Positions 1 through 8,848 of a DNA stretch of 64,000 bases are shown here, piece after piece. The position numbers were made by a program, and so were the translations under genes. Source of the stretch: Hahella sp. (GTDB lineage Bacteria; Pseudomonadota; Gammaproteobacteria; Pseudomonadales; Oleiphilaceae); the NCBI GenBank assembly GCA_028280065.1, contig JANQMN010000076.1:40414-104413 (forward strand), read 5' to 3'. Below the pieces are notes generated by a model. That model was not told where the DNA came from, ran no database searches, and saw only the letters and a list, made by a program, of their open reading frames with translations. Numbering within the stretch: position 1 is the first letter of the stretch; each line of letters opens with the position of its first letter.

Positions 1-449
1 AAGCCATTGTCGCCGTCATCGAGGGATTGGGCGGCATACTTGGCACAATCCAGCCTGATAAATCCTTAGCGTTTCAACAAGCGGCGGCAAAATTTGCAGA
101 GACCATGGAAACCTTGGATCTGCCTGCACCCGTCGCCGACTTCACTTATTTAAGCTACCACAATAGTTTTGACTATTTGGCCAGGGATTTGGGATTAAAG
201 GTAGCGGGTGTAATGACCACAAACACGGAGGTAAGACCGGGGGCGACACGAATTGTCGAAGCGCAGAATCAATTAAACGCTAACGCGTCCTGCTTGATCG
301 TCGAGCCGCAGTTCCGGGGAGGCATAATGCAAAGGTTGGTAAAACAGACTCAGACCAAATCGGTTAATATCGATCCCCTGGGTGGCGATCATAGGCGATA
401 CAGCGACTTCTACAAGAGTGTGGCAAGGAAGATGTTGACTTGCCGGTAA
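1..449 (+). CDS. Zinc/manganese ABC transporter substrate-binding protein, ZnuA-like (5' truncated)
   Basis: The reading frame is already open at base 3 and runs to a TAA at 447-449, so this is the C-terminal part of a gene that starts left of the window. The residues fit the second lobe of cluster A-I (ZnuA/TroA) metal-binding proteins: a YLSYHNSFDYLA segment holding the histidine that normally ligands metal, a GLKV strand, an alternating A/N-rich helix, an IVEPQ strand, and an IDPLGGD...YSDFYKSVA ending typical of the family. In the cell it would bind zinc or manganese in the periplasm and pass it to a ZnuBC-type importer. No permease or ATPase lies downstream, so partners would be upstream. 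It is convergent with the oxidoreductase. The family call is good; the metal is inferred. Confidence 0.75.
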   Translation, partial: AIVAVIEGLGGILGTIQPDKSLAFQQAAAKFAETMETLDLPAPVADFTYLSYHNSFDYLARDLGLKVAGVMTTNTEVRPGATRIVEAQNQLNANASCLIVEPQFRGGIMQRLVKQTQTKSVNIDPLGGDHRRYSDFYKSVARKMLTCR

Positions 450-459
450 AGAATGGCGA

Positions 460-1458
460 CTAACGCCGGTGTTTCAACACCACCCGGCCGAGCATTTTAC
501 CGCAATACATCTTTTCGATAGCGCTGGGCAATTCTTCCAGGCTGATTTCCTGAATTATTGAATCCAGGTTCGCCAGGCTCCATTCGTCATCGAACTTTTC
601 CCAAATCTGCCGCTTGCGCACCCGTTTTATTTCAACAGAATCAATGCCAAACAGCACGATGCCGCGCAAAATAAAGGGAAATATACTGGTTTCCAATTCA
701 GTGCCGGACACCATTCCACAGGTAGTCGCAGCGCCACCGTGCTGAATCGATTTCAATGCTTTTGAAAACACCGGACCACCGACCGTATCGACAATTCCTG
801 CCCATATTTCCTTATCCAAGGGTCTGTCCGGAACACCTTCGATAAGGGTTCTATCGACGATACGAAAAGCGCCGAGTTTCGCCAATATATCGCTATGATC
901 GACCTTGCTGGTAAGCGCGACGGCGTGGTAGCCAAGCTTGGAAAGCAATGCAAGGGCAATCGAACCGACGCCTCCCGAGGCTCCGGTTACCAAAATCTCG
1001 CCGTCAATCGGCCTGACTTCCGCCTGCAACCTATCGATGGAAAGGCCGGCGGTAAGTCCAGCCGTCCCCAGCACCATAAAATATCGCAGATCGTGGTTTG
1101 GAGGCTTCTTGACGCACCAAGCGCCGGGCACTTTGATGTATTCGCCAAACCCTCCCGGCGTACTCATGCCGAGATCATAGCCCGTCACAATCACTTCATC
1201 GCCCGAACTGAACTCAGGGGTTTTACTTTCCACCACCACGCCTGCCGCATCGATACCAGGCGTGTGCGGAAAGTTTTTGGTAATCCCCCGATGGCCATGA
1301 GCTGCCAGGGCATCCTTGTAATTCAGGGAAGAATAATGGACTTGGACCAGTACCTCTTGCTCAGGCAGGGACTCGATTGGCAGGGTATGAATCTCGTTAA
1401 CGAAATACCCCTTGCTTCGTTCTACCGCCCGCAAAGCCCGAAAACTAGATACCGTCAT
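460..1458 (-). CDS. acuI: YhdH/AcuI-type quinone oxidoreductase (acrylyl-CoA reductase family)
   Basis: A 332-residue zinc-free medium-chain dehydrogenase/reductase. The N-terminal GroES-like half carries the family signature SSLNYKDALAAHG near residues 43-55 and HTPGIDAAGVV. The Rossmann half carries TGASGGVGSIAL near residues 158-169, which binds NADPH. Length and motifs fit the YhdH/AcuI branch, whose studied members reduce acryloyl-CoA to propionyl-CoA, for example during DMSP breakdown. It is cytoplasmic. It sits just upstream (in map terms) of sohB, the same pairing seen in Pseudomonas. The substrate in this organism is inferred from family membership only. Confidence 0.85.
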   Translation of the reverse strand: MTVSSFRALRAVERSKGYFVNEIHTLPIESLPEQEVLVQVHYSSLNYKDALAAHGHRGITKNFPHTPGIDAAGVVVESKTPEFSSGDEVIVTGYDLGMSTPGGFGEYIKVPGAWCVKKPPNHDLRYFMVLGTAGLTAGLSIDRLQAEVRPIDGEILVTGASGGVGSIALALLSKLGYHAVALTSKVDHSDILAKLGAFRIVDRTLIEGVPDRPLDKEIWAGIVDTVGGPVFSKALKSIQHGGAATTCGMVSGTELETSIFPFILRGIVLFGIDSVEIKRVRKRQIWEKFDDEWSLANLDSIIQEISLEELPSAIEKMYCGKMLGRVVLKHRR

Positions 1459-1493
1459 GAATCAAAGCGCTCCTGTCTGCCCGATAGCTCCGG

Positions 1494-2537
1494 CTACTTC
1501 GTTGGTGTATTCAGCAAAAACTTCGACAATCGTAAACTTACTGTCTCAATAATTGTAGCCATAGAAAAACCAAATTTTTCCGCTATCGATTTCTTCTCAT
1601 GATATTTGACTTGATAAACCTCAGCCTCATTACATTTTTCCAAAATGTAATCATCGCTGGTCTGCACCAAATCAATCAGGTTTTTCTCCAATGCCCGGCT
1701 ACCGTACCAGATTTCCCCTTTTGCCACTTCTTCTATATCCACCTGGCTGCGATTCTCACTGACAAATGACTTAAATAGCTGATGAGTTTCTTCCAGGTCA
1801 TCGAGAAACTTCTGCCGCCCTTTTTCCGTGTTTTCGCCGAAAATGGTTAATGTACGCTTGTATTCGCCCGCCGTTAAAACCTCGAAGTCGATATCATGCT
1901 TCTTTAACAAGCGGTGAAAATTAGGTAATTGGGCTACTACTCCGATGGAACCGATGACCGCAAATGGCGCCGCAAGAATTTTACTGCCGATACAGGCCAT
2001 CATATAGCCGCCACTGGCGGCGACTTTGTCAACACAAACCGTCAAAGGAATACCCTTGTCCCGGATACGGCGCAGTTGGGAGGCTGCGAGACCATATCCA
2101 TGCACCATCCCGCCAGGGCTCTCCAATCTTATGACCACCTCATCCTCCGGCTTGGCGATGGCCAGAACGGCGGTAATTTCCTGACGAAGATTGTTGACGC
2201 CGGATGCCCGTATGTCACCGTCAAAATCCAAAAGATACACTCTGGACTGCTTTGCTTCATCGAACTTTTCCTGTTTGTGTTTTTTCTGTTCCTGCTTCTC
2301 TTTCTTCTTTTGTTCCTTGTCGTGTTGTTTAAGCCAGTCTTTGGAATAGACTTCGTGCTCAATAGTTTCGCGCATTTTTTGTACGTTGCGATTCAGGTGT
2401 TTGACCTCTATTTCTCCGTCATGCCCTTTTTTACCGCGATGGCTTAGTCCGGCGACTGCAGCTACCACAAACAGTACTGCGATAACCAGAGTAGCCGCCT
2501 TCGCCAGAAACAGGCCATATTCAAATAGAAATTCCAA
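1494..2537 (-). CDS. sohB: SohB-like inner-membrane serine protease (peptidase S49)
   Basis: A 347-residue signal-peptide-peptidase family protein. One N-terminal membrane segment (about residues 8-30) is followed by a very charged linker (about 66-97, rich in K, E and Q). The S49 core then begins with YLLDFDGDIRASG. The Ser-Lys dyad is visible: Ser175 in KVAASGGYMMA and Lys227 in TAGEYKRTL. The protein should face the periplasm and degrade membrane-derived or misfolded peptides. Family size is about 350 residues, so it looks complete. It ends 35 bases before the AcuI-like gene begins, so the two may share a transcript. Confidence 0.88.
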   Translation of the reverse strand: MEFLFEYGLFLAKAATLVIAVLFVVAAVAGLSHRGKKGHDGEIEVKHLNRNVQKMRETIEHEVYSKDWLKQHDKEQKKKEKQEQKKHKQEKFDEAKQSRVYLLDFDGDIRASGVNNLRQEITAVLAIAKPEDEVVIRLESPGGMVHGYGLAASQLRRIRDKGIPLTVCVDKVAASGGYMMACIGSKILAAPFAVIGSIGVVAQLPNFHRLLKKHDIDFEVLTAGEYKRTLTIFGENTEKGRQKFLDDLEETHQLFKSFVSENRSQVDIEEVAKGEIWYGSRALEKNLIDLVQTSDDYILEKCNEAEVYQVKYHEKKSIAEKFGFSMATIIETVSLRLSKFLLNTPTK

Positions 2538-2712
2538 CGCAAAGCTCCTTTTAATTCATCAATGTGGGTATCTCGCCAATGTGGACACAGCGAGACCAGA
2601 GATTCTACTTCCGCGCATGCGCCATTGCGTGACAATATTGTGCTTTTCTTAGCAAATTACAAGCACCAACCCTCGCCCCGGCCAATAATTCAAACAAGCG
2701 TTCGATTTATTG

Positions 2713-2741
2713 TTGACAGCCAGCAGTAAGTTGCCTAAATT
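2713..2741 (+). promoter_or_regulatory. Candidate sigma-70 promoter for the SCP2 gene
   Basis: TTGACA at 2713-2718, a 17-base spacer and TAAATT at 2736-2741 make a plausible promoter in the 382-base gap between sohB and the SCP2 gene, leaving a leader of about 170 bases. The -10 box matches only 4 of 6 consensus bases. I see no other clear element in the rest of this gap. Confidence 0.35.
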
Positions 2742-2919
2742 CTTGGACATCCAGAATCCAACTGCAGCCTTGCACTGTGACACTGGTGAAACACGCCACA
2801 CCGGAAGAGATGCAAAACCTTCCACGCGGCGCTAGTGGCCTACAAGACGTAGACACGACGTAGATAGCGGGTCCATTGACCGATTAAGTTTCCCAACCGA
2901 AAAAATAAAGGAATCCGAT

Positions 2920-3237
2920 ATGCCTGTAGAGCAAATTTTTCAACAATTAAAAGACAACTTCAATGCAGATGCCGCTGATGGATTGGATCTGGTTTTTCAG
3001 TTCGACATTGAAGATGCAGACAAGCATCACCTGATTGTCAAAGACGGTACTTGCGAATCCGTTGCCGGAGAACACGACGATCCTTCTGTTACCTTAATCA
3101 TGAATACAGAAACCCTCCAAGGCATCGTTTCCGGCGAAACCGATGGCATGCAAGCCTTTATGGCGGGTCAAATTCGCGCTGAAGGCGACATGATGCTGGC
3201 AATGAAGTTGGGCGAACTGTTCAGTATCGGTGGATAA
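2920..3237 (+). CDS. SCP2 sterol-binding domain protein
   Basis: A 105-residue single-domain protein of the sterol carrier protein 2 family. It begins with a helix, then a five-strand sheet (LDLVFQFDIED, HHLIVKDGTCES, PSVTLIMNTETL), and ends with GQIRAEGDMMLAMKLGELF, the typical SCP2 C-terminal pattern. These domains bind hydrophobic ligands such as lipids or acyl-CoAs in the cytoplasm. An AAGGA ribosome-binding site lies a few bases upstream of the ATG. It is a single-gene unit with its own candidate promoter and a strong terminator. In Pseudomonas a similar small protein sits near sohB. The ligand is unknown. Confidence 0.85.
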   Translation: MPVEQIFQQLKDNFNADAADGLDLVFQFDIEDADKHHLIVKDGTCESVAGEHDDPSVTLIMNTETLQGIVSGETDGMQAFMAGQIRAEGDMMLAMKLGELFSIGG

Positions 3238-3252
3238 TTCTCCATCATCTGA

Positions 3253-3281
3253 AAAAATGCCTCATCCGATGGGGCATTTTT
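3253..3281. terminator. Bidirectional rho-independent terminator
   Basis: A 13-bp stem (AAAAATGCCTCAT paired with ATGGGGCATTTTT, one G-U pair) closes around a 3-base loop, with A and T tracts on either side. It lies between the SCP2 gene and the convergent membrane-protein gene and can end transcription from both. Confidence 0.85.
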
Positions 3282-3304
3282 ATTTCATGCTATAGAGAAA
3301 GAAA

Positions 3305-3958
3305 CTACTTCCACTGTTCCACGGCATCGACCGCGGCGCTGTTGATCGGCCTTGAAACCAAACCGTCCAGCCCGACCGAAATCGCAAATTCCGCCCCGTC
3401 TTTTAACGGCAGGTAAGTTGCACTGCCATATTTGGCATCTACCCAGGGCACAAGCCTTTCGCTCTGCAACCACTGAAAAACGTCAAACGGCGATAAAGAT
3501 TCGACAATGGCATACACCGTGCGCTCTGCCTCGACTTCTTGATCCAGGCTTAAATAACGTCCGCTGATACGATCAAGCCGATAACCCGGCGTAGCGCCGA
3601 TAAATGTCGCAAACGGGCCGTTCCAGGTGATCAGCCGGGCATCCAATTGCCAGAGATCGCCCTTCAACCGGTATTGATAGGTGTCGCCATGAATCACTAT
3701 AAGATCGACAACGTACACTTGGTCGTCAACGCGCTGGATTGCCAACTTGGCGATAGGGACATCGTAGCGGTAGGATTGATAACGGTGTAGATCCACGCCT
3801 ACCAATACCAAAATAAACGCCAAGGCAACCAAGCTAAAGGCCAGCGTAGCCTTTAGCCAGGTAATAAACCAGGATTTTCGAAACACTGTCCAAAGACATG
3901 AAAGGGCTATTACGCCCGCGATAGCAATTAGGGTAATACTGGAAACGGAATAAAACAT
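3305..3958 (-). CDS. Conserved membrane protein of unknown function
   Basis: A 217-residue protein. Two hydrophobic segments occupy about residues 5-24 and 35-57, followed by a soluble domain of about 160 residues rich in beta strands and aromatic residues. Nothing catalytic is evident. It lies 15 bases downstream of fimL on the same strand, so it is probably co-transcribed. Proteins of this layout sit near fimL or dnaQ in some pseudomonads and are sometimes loosely annotated as efflux-pump related, a label I cannot support from the sequence. The soluble part should be periplasmic if both segments span the membrane. Confidence 0.6.
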   Translation of the reverse strand: MFYSVSSITLIAIAGVIALSCLWTVFRKSWFITWLKATLAFSLVALAFILVLVGVDLHRYQSYRYDVPIAKLAIQRVDDQVYVVDLIVIHGDTYQYRLKGDLWQLDARLITWNGPFATFIGATPGYRLDRISGRYLSLDQEVEAERTVYAIVESLSPFDVFQWLQSERLVPWVDAKYGSATYLPLKDGAEFAISVGLDGLVSRPINSAAVDAVEQWK

Positions 3959-3973
3959 CAGGCCTGCTATGGG

Positions 3974-5671
3974 CTAATAGCCCAAGGATTTAACGCTCTC
4001 CTCGGCAAACATTAACAATTCACCATTGCCAGTCTGTGACCGATTCAGGCTATCTACATAATATTCCAATGAAGTCAACGCATCGGCCAACGTCTCCAAT
4101 GCATGCTCATCAGGATCGGTAGTGGCATTGACCAACTGCTCCTCAATAAAGCGCGCCACTGCTCTCAGGGCTTTGGCAGCACGCGATTGACCGATCATCA
4201 ATAATGCCCCAAGCACGGCATCCAGGCCTGACAGCACATTGGACAGATGAGCCCGGTCCCCCTCCGACTCTAAAAAGGCGGTGATGGACCGTTTGGTCGC
4301 AGAAATCACGTTTTGTGATTCCCCTAATACCACGATCATGGCTTCTGTAAGATAAGGACTGTCATCTACCCTGGTTACTTTATCGGCCATTCGATCCGTT
4401 TCGACGGTCAACCCTTCTTCTTCCAGGCGGCTAACGGCTTGTTCAATGCTCAACACCGAATCCGCTATCAGCAACAAATCGTTATCCGTCGGCTGACGCG
4501 AGTCGAGCGACCAGCCTTTAAACTTGGTCTGCATCTGGCGGGCGACATCGCTCAGTTTCTTTAAGTCCAACATAAGCAAAGTATCGGCCAGGCTGCCAAG
4601 CCCGGTGCCAATTTGTTCAAAATTATCAGACTCCGAATCTATGCCTCGCTCGATGATATCGAGTTTATCCTTGATTTGATTAATTTCTTCATGTAAGGCC
4701 TTTGCCAGAGAGGTCAGAACATCGCTGCCGGGTCCCATGAGCAGGCTGCGATGCGCTTCCAACTTGGCTTCGTCAAAACCGGAGGGTTCCGTATGATAGC
4801 GCGCCAGCAACTCTTTCGTTTCGTCGCTCTTATTGCCACTGAGGGCGATAACATAAATCAGATCCTTCCCGACGGTTTCCGACATGACCTTGGACGTGGC
4901 GACCTTTCCCAGCTTCGCGAGCTCTTTGGCATTCTTTTCAATTCGCATAAACAACCGCTGCCGGGAAGGAGTGAGCAGCATCAGGTGTTCACGCATGACA
5001 TCACTGGCCCTGGCGGTTAGCAGCCACATATCGACCAGTGAAGACCCCTTGCAGAGCTTGGCGAACCCATTGGCGGAGCGGCTTATCAGCAAATAGGCTA
5101 CTTCGCGCTCGGTCGCCCTTAACAGACTTAACAGGCCCACTTGATACATATGACGCAAGCGACGGCACCGAAATTGAAAGACTTCAGCCGTCACCTGGTT
5201 GTCCATGGCGGGTTTCGGCGTAACCCGTTCGAAGACCACATCAAAGAAGTAGCTGTCCGGCAGTGGGCGCTCGTCCCGCAACTGGCGGAGCTTATTGATA
5301 GTATCCAGCAACAGCTCGGGATGATCTTCCCGGCGTTTATCGAAGTACTCGGTATAACGGCGCAGAATAAACAATGCCTGGCTCAGCATTGCCAATAGAT
5401 CGTTTTTTTCGTCTGACGCGCCGACCGGAACTTCATTGGCGACAGAAACGCTTTCGCGGCAAAGAATGGTGCCGCCTTGCAGCTCAATGAGAGTAAAAAT
5501 ACCACGCAGTTGGTTTAGATAATCGATACAGTTTTGCAGATCATCGCCGCTGTCACGATTTTCCTGAAAGCGTTCGAGACTGAGTTCAGCCTGCTCAATT
5601 GTCTTGTGGATTTCCTTTTCAACCAAATCGAACGAGCTGGATTTTTTCGCGGCAGCAGTCGCGTCGACCAT
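3974..5671 (-). CDS. fimL: FimL-like ChpA N-terminal homologue (type IV pilus / cAMP regulation)
   Basis: A 565-residue helical protein resembling FimL of Pseudomonas aeruginosa (about 560 residues), which is related to the N-terminal part of the chemotaxis kinase ChpA. Long helical bundles of HPt-like form are visible (for example HKTIEQAELSLERF near the N-terminus), but there is no kinase domain. Studied FimL supports twitching motility and surface-induced cAMP signalling through adenylate cyclase CyaB. The start has a GTAGGGAATAAACT leader before ATG. The genomic setting, between a sohB/SCP2 block and dnaQ-rnhA-gloB-mltD, matches Pseudomonas and supports the call. Confidence 0.8.
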   Translation of the reverse strand: MVDATAAAKKSSSFDLVEKEIHKTIEQAELSLERFQENRDSGDDLQNCIDYLNQLRGIFTLIELQGGTILCRESVSVANEVPVGASDEKNDLLAMLSQALFILRRYTEYFDKRREDHPELLLDTINKLRQLRDERPLPDSYFFDVVFERVTPKPAMDNQVTAEVFQFRCRRLRHMYQVGLLSLLRATEREVAYLLISRSANGFAKLCKGSSLVDMWLLTARASDVMREHLMLLTPSRQRLFMRIEKNAKELAKLGKVATSKVMSETVGKDLIYVIALSGNKSDETKELLARYHTEPSGFDEAKLEAHRSLLMGPGSDVLTSLAKALHEEINQIKDKLDIIERGIDSESDNFEQIGTGLGSLADTLLMLDLKKLSDVARQMQTKFKGWSLDSRQPTDNDLLLIADSVLSIEQAVSRLEEEGLTVETDRMADKVTRVDDSPYLTEAMIVVLGESQNVISATKRSITAFLESEGDRAHLSNVLSGLDAVLGALLMIGQSRAAKALRAVARFIEEQLVNATTDPDEHALETLADALTSLEYYVDSLNRSQTGNGELLMFAEESVKSLGY

Positions 5672-5808
5672 AGTTTATTCCCTACTACCATTCCTAAAAA
5701 GTATCGTGTTATTACTAACTTATATCACAAAATTCAAGTTAAACAAGAAATTGCCTGTTGTAGTTGGTAGCAAAAAGTAAATTTAATTCTGAAAACGCAG
5801 ATTGCACT

Positions 5809-6528
5809 TCAATCCACTTGCCACAGACAGTTGCCCGCACTTTTTACAATCGCGTCCAACTGCTCTTTATGCGCCACCAATTCTTCATCATTCGCCCGGA
5901 TAACCCTGAGTCGGGGCCGATCTTCAGACAGACGCTTGATTCGGGAACCGCCGCCTTCCATGCCGGTATCTTCTTCATTGAGAGACAGGGAGGTTTGCCC
6001 CCCGGTCATCATTAAATAAACGTCAGCCAGAATCTCCGCATCAAGCAGTGCGCCATGTAAGTCCCGATGGCTATTATCGATCCCATAGCGTTTGCATAAC
6101 GCATCGAGATTGTTTTTTTGCCCCGGATGCTTCTTGCGGGCAAGTAGCAGCGTATCAACGACACCGCAATAATCTTCAGTACGCCCGGGCGACTGTTCCA
6201 GCAAGCTGAACTCGTAGTCCATAAAACCGACATCAAATGCGGCATTGTGAATTACCAGTTCGGCGCCCTTTATGAATTCGAGAAATTCGTTGTAGACCTC
6301 GACGAACCTAGGCTTATCCGACAGGAACTCATTTGAGATACCATGGACTTCCAGCGCGCCCTCGTCCACCTCCCGTTCCGGGTTGATATAAACATGATAA
6401 TGGTTGCCCGTCAGACGTCGATTTAAAATCTCAACGCAACCGATTTCAATGATTCGGTGGCCCTGCGAAGTCTCTAGCCCCGTGGTTTCCGTATCCAAAA
6501 CCACTTGGCGTATAACGCTACTGTTCAA
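5809..6528 (-). CDS. dnaQ: DNA polymerase III epsilon subunit (3'-5' proofreading exonuclease)
   Basis: A 239-residue DnaQ of normal length. The DEDDh exonuclease motifs are complete: ExoI with Asp12 and Glu14 in VLDTETTGLE, ExoII with Asp99 in HNAAFDVGF, and ExoIII with His158 and Asp163 in HRDLHGALLDAE. The C-terminal tail is the flexible region that binds the alpha polymerase subunit. It edits replication errors as part of the Pol III core. It lies 85 bases downstream of rnhA on the same strand; in many gammaproteobacteria these two genes are neighbours, though often divergent. Confidence 0.95.
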   Translation of the reverse strand: MNSSVIRQVVLDTETTGLETSQGHRIIEIGCVEILNRRLTGNHYHVYINPEREVDEGALEVHGISNEFLSDKPRFVEVYNEFLEFIKGAELVIHNAAFDVGFMDYEFSLLEQSPGRTEDYCGVVDTLLLARKKHPGQKNNLDALCKRYGIDNSHRDLHGALLDAEILADVYLMMTGGQTSLSLNEEDTGMEGGGSRIKRLSEDRPRLRVIRANDEELVAHKEQLDAIVKSAGNCLWQVD

Positions 6529-6613
6529 TGCTGAAATTCCTGTCGCTTGTCCAAAGTTCGAACTTTAAATGATAGTAGAAAGATAAAACAATGCTCCGCA
6601 TTTACCGGTATCT

Positions 6614-7048
6614 CTAGGCAAGCTCATCCACACCACGATTTGCCAGGGAATCGGCGCGTTCATTCATCGGATGCCCGCTGTGCCCCTTGACCCAATGCCA
6701 GTTCACCTCATGCTGGCCGATAATTGCATTCAAACGTTCCCATAAATCAGCATTCTTTACCGGCGAACCCGAGGCAGTTCTCCAGCCTTTTTTAAGCCAA
6801 TTTTGCATCCATTCAGTGATACCCTTGCGGAGATATTGTGAGTCGGTATACAAATCAACTTTGCAACCCTGCTTTAAGGCATTAAGAGCTTCGATAGCAG
6901 CCAGCAACTCCATGCGATTATTGGTCGTATGCGGCTCGCCTCCCCATAACTCCTTTTCGTGCTCACCATATTTAAGCACTGCGCCCCAACCTCCCCGGCC
7001 GGGATTTCCTTTACAGGCGCCATCCGTATATATCTCAACCTTTTTCAT
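6614..7048 (-). CDS. rnhA: Ribonuclease HI
   Basis: 144 residues from the ATG at 7048. The frame stays open for 21 more codons upstream, but that ATG overlaps the methyltransferase stop as ATGA and begins the usual [10 protein letters not shown], so it is the better start. The catalytic residues are present: Asp9 ([11 protein letters not shown]), Glu47 (NNRMELLAA), Asp69 (LYTDSQY) and Asp133 (MNERAD), with the assisting His123 in KGHSGHP. It degrades RNA in RNA-DNA hybrids during replication. It is translationally coupled to the methyltransferase gene before it. Confidence 0.95.
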   Translation of the reverse strand: MKKVEIYTDGACKGNPGRGGWGAVLKYGEHEKELWGGEPHTTNNRMELLAAIEALNALKQGCKVDLYTDSQYLRKGITEWMQNWLKKGWRTASGSPVKNADLWERLNAIIGQHEVNWHWVKGHSGHPMNERADSLANRGVDELA

Positions 7049-7866
7049 TTTTTCGATAGGGGGGTGAATTGATGTACTACCGCGCCGCTGGTCAGCGGCT
7101 GGGTTTTCCACTTGGACCGTAAAGGCATGGTTCCGGCAACCCGTTTTTGTGCCTGCATCACATAAAAAGCACCCATCGGCAACCGCAAACGTATGCCCAA
7201 GCGTTCCAGAAAAGCAAAGCGCTTTAACCAGCTACTGTTACCCACCGGCGGCATAAAAAAACTATGGCCGATTTTTTTTACCTGAAAATCCAGCAACGAA
7301 AGCCAGTCTTCCAGCCGCGATGCCGTTAAGAATCGTGCGTTCCAAGGTGCCCGCCTGCTCCGGGACAATAACTTACGCAAACCCCAGCTACTCACCGGGT
7401 TAAAGCCGACCAGCACCATATGCCCCCCTGATCGCAAAACCCGATTGGCCTCGCGCAAGGCTTGATGGGGATGCTGGCTGACATCCAACGTATGATGCAA
7501 AATCACCAGATCAATACTCTCGCTGGCCAACGGAAGTTCGTCAGCATCACAAAGTAAAACGCCGGAGCTTGGATTATCCTGCAAACGGCCCAGCGCCTTC
7601 GCCGCGTCGGGATGATCTAAGTCGGGCACGGCTAAAATCCGGTGCCCCAACAGGCTTTTTTCGCCTACCTCCGTATCAATGCCGAGGAGCATTTCCAACT
7701 GGTGGTAACCGAAAAAACGAGAAACGGCCCGTTCCACCGCAGCCTTCTCCGCACGTAACAAATGCCTTCCCAGCGGACTGCGAAACCATGCCTGCATTTG
7801 CCGGTGCATTTCCAGGCTGTGCCTTTCCTGTTCCTCGGAAATCTGGTCTTGCTCTGTTCTTGCCAC
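7045..7866 (-). CDS. Class I SAM-dependent methyltransferase
   Basis: 273 residues from a GTG at 7866, chosen because GGAG lies 8 bases upstream; the frame extends 27 codons further to a TTG without a good site. It has a seven-strand methyltransferase core: a short, weak motif I region, [28 protein letters not shown] (motifs II/III region) and [20 protein letters not shown] (motif IV region). A homologue lies between rnhA and gloB in Pseudomonas. The substrate is unknown. It is divergent from gloB across about 160 bases and coupled to rnhA by a 4-base overlap. Confidence 0.82.
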   Translation of the reverse strand: MARTEQDQISEEQERHSLEMHRQMQAWFRSPLGRHLLRAEKAAVERAVSRFFGYHQLEMLLGIDTEVGEKSLLGHRILAVPDLDHPDAAKALGRLQDNPSSGVLLCDADELPLASESIDLVILHHTLDVSQHPHQALREANRVLRSGGHMVLVGFNPVSSWGLRKLLSRSRRAPWNARFLTASRLEDWLSLLDFQVKKIGHSFFMPPVGNSSWLKRFAFLERLGIRLRLPMGAFYVMQAQKRVAGTMPLRSKWKTQPLTSGAVVHQFTPLSKK

Positions 7867-8028
7867 GCATCTATCTCCAATATGCAGTTGCACATTAGCT
7901 TTCTGTATCTTGCCACTTGGCAAGAGAAACTTATAATACGGCGGCAAGCGCTAAATTGACAGTAACCCGCAATTAACTTCTCGTGACAGGGTTATCCACC
8001 GGTTTTTATTGAGCAGAAAGGGTTTTTT

Positions 8029-8799
8029 ATGATTAATGTTGTTCCCATACCCGCTTTTAATGATAACTACATATGGATGATCAGTGACAATAGCCAGGCA
8101 TGGGTTGTTGATCCCGGAGATGCACAGCCGGTGCTTGCGGCGCTCGAAACGCACAATCTGGAATTGGCCGGTATTTTGGTTACCCATCACCATTTCGATC
8201 ACATCGGCGGTGTAGCCAAGCTGGTAAAAACCTTCCAGGTTCCAGTGATCGGCAATCCGGACAAGATCGCCCAGATCACCGACAACGTTAAGGAAGGCGA
8301 CAATGTGGAGCTGCTTAACACGTCGCTGAAGGTCATTTCTGTTCCCGGCCATACCCTGGACCACATTGCCTACTTTGGCGAGTTACCCGGCACAGGACCG
8401 AGCATTTTTTGCGGCGACACGCTGTTCTCAGCCGGCTGTGGCCGCCTGTTCGAAGGTACGGCGGCACAGATGTTAACGTCTCTGGAGAAGCTTGCTGAAC
8501 TGCCGGCCGAAACCAAGGTTTTTTGCGCCCATGAATATACCTTGGCTAACTTGGCATTCGCTAAAGCCTCCATGCCGGGCAATCAGGCTGTCGAAGAGAG
8601 AATAAGCGCCTGCGAAAAGCTGCGGTCGCAAGGTTTGCCCACATTGCCCGTAACATTGGCTGAGGAAAAAACCTACAATCCTTTTCTGATGGCCCGGCAT
8701 CCGGACAAAGTGCGGTCCGTAATAGCCGGGACACAAGTGAAGGAGGATGATCCGGTAAGTATTTTCGCCGCCTTACGAAGCTGGAAGGACCGCTTTTAG
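8029..8799 (+). CDS. gloB: Hydroxyacylglutathione hydrolase (glyoxalase II)
   Basis: A 256-residue metallo-beta-lactamase-fold enzyme of the usual glyoxalase II length. The metal motif THHHFDHIGG holds His53, His55, Asp57 and His58. Further ligands sit in VPGHTLDHI, FCGDTLFSAGCGRLFEG and CAHEYT. The C-terminal substrate-binding part ends with FAALRSWKDRF. It hydrolyses S-lactoylglutathione to lactate and glutathione in methylglyoxal detoxification in the cytoplasm. It is followed 49 bases later by mltD in the same direction, a conserved pairing. Confidence 0.95.
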   Translation: MINVVPIPAFNDNYIWMISDNSQAWVVDPGDAQPVLAALETHNLELAGILVTHHHFDHIGGVAKLVKTFQVPVIGNPDKIAQITDNVKEGDNVELLNTSLKVISVPGHTLDHIAYFGELPGTGPSIFCGDTLFSAGCGRLFEGTAAQMLTSLEKLAELPAETKVFCAHEYTLANLAFAKASMPGNQAVEERISACEKLRSQGLPTLPVTLAEEKTYNPFLMARHPDKVRSVIAGTQVKEDDPVSIFAALRSWKDRF

Positions 8800-8848
8800 C
8801 GTCTACATGACACAAATAATTTCTATTGGAAGACTTAAGCAGTAAAAC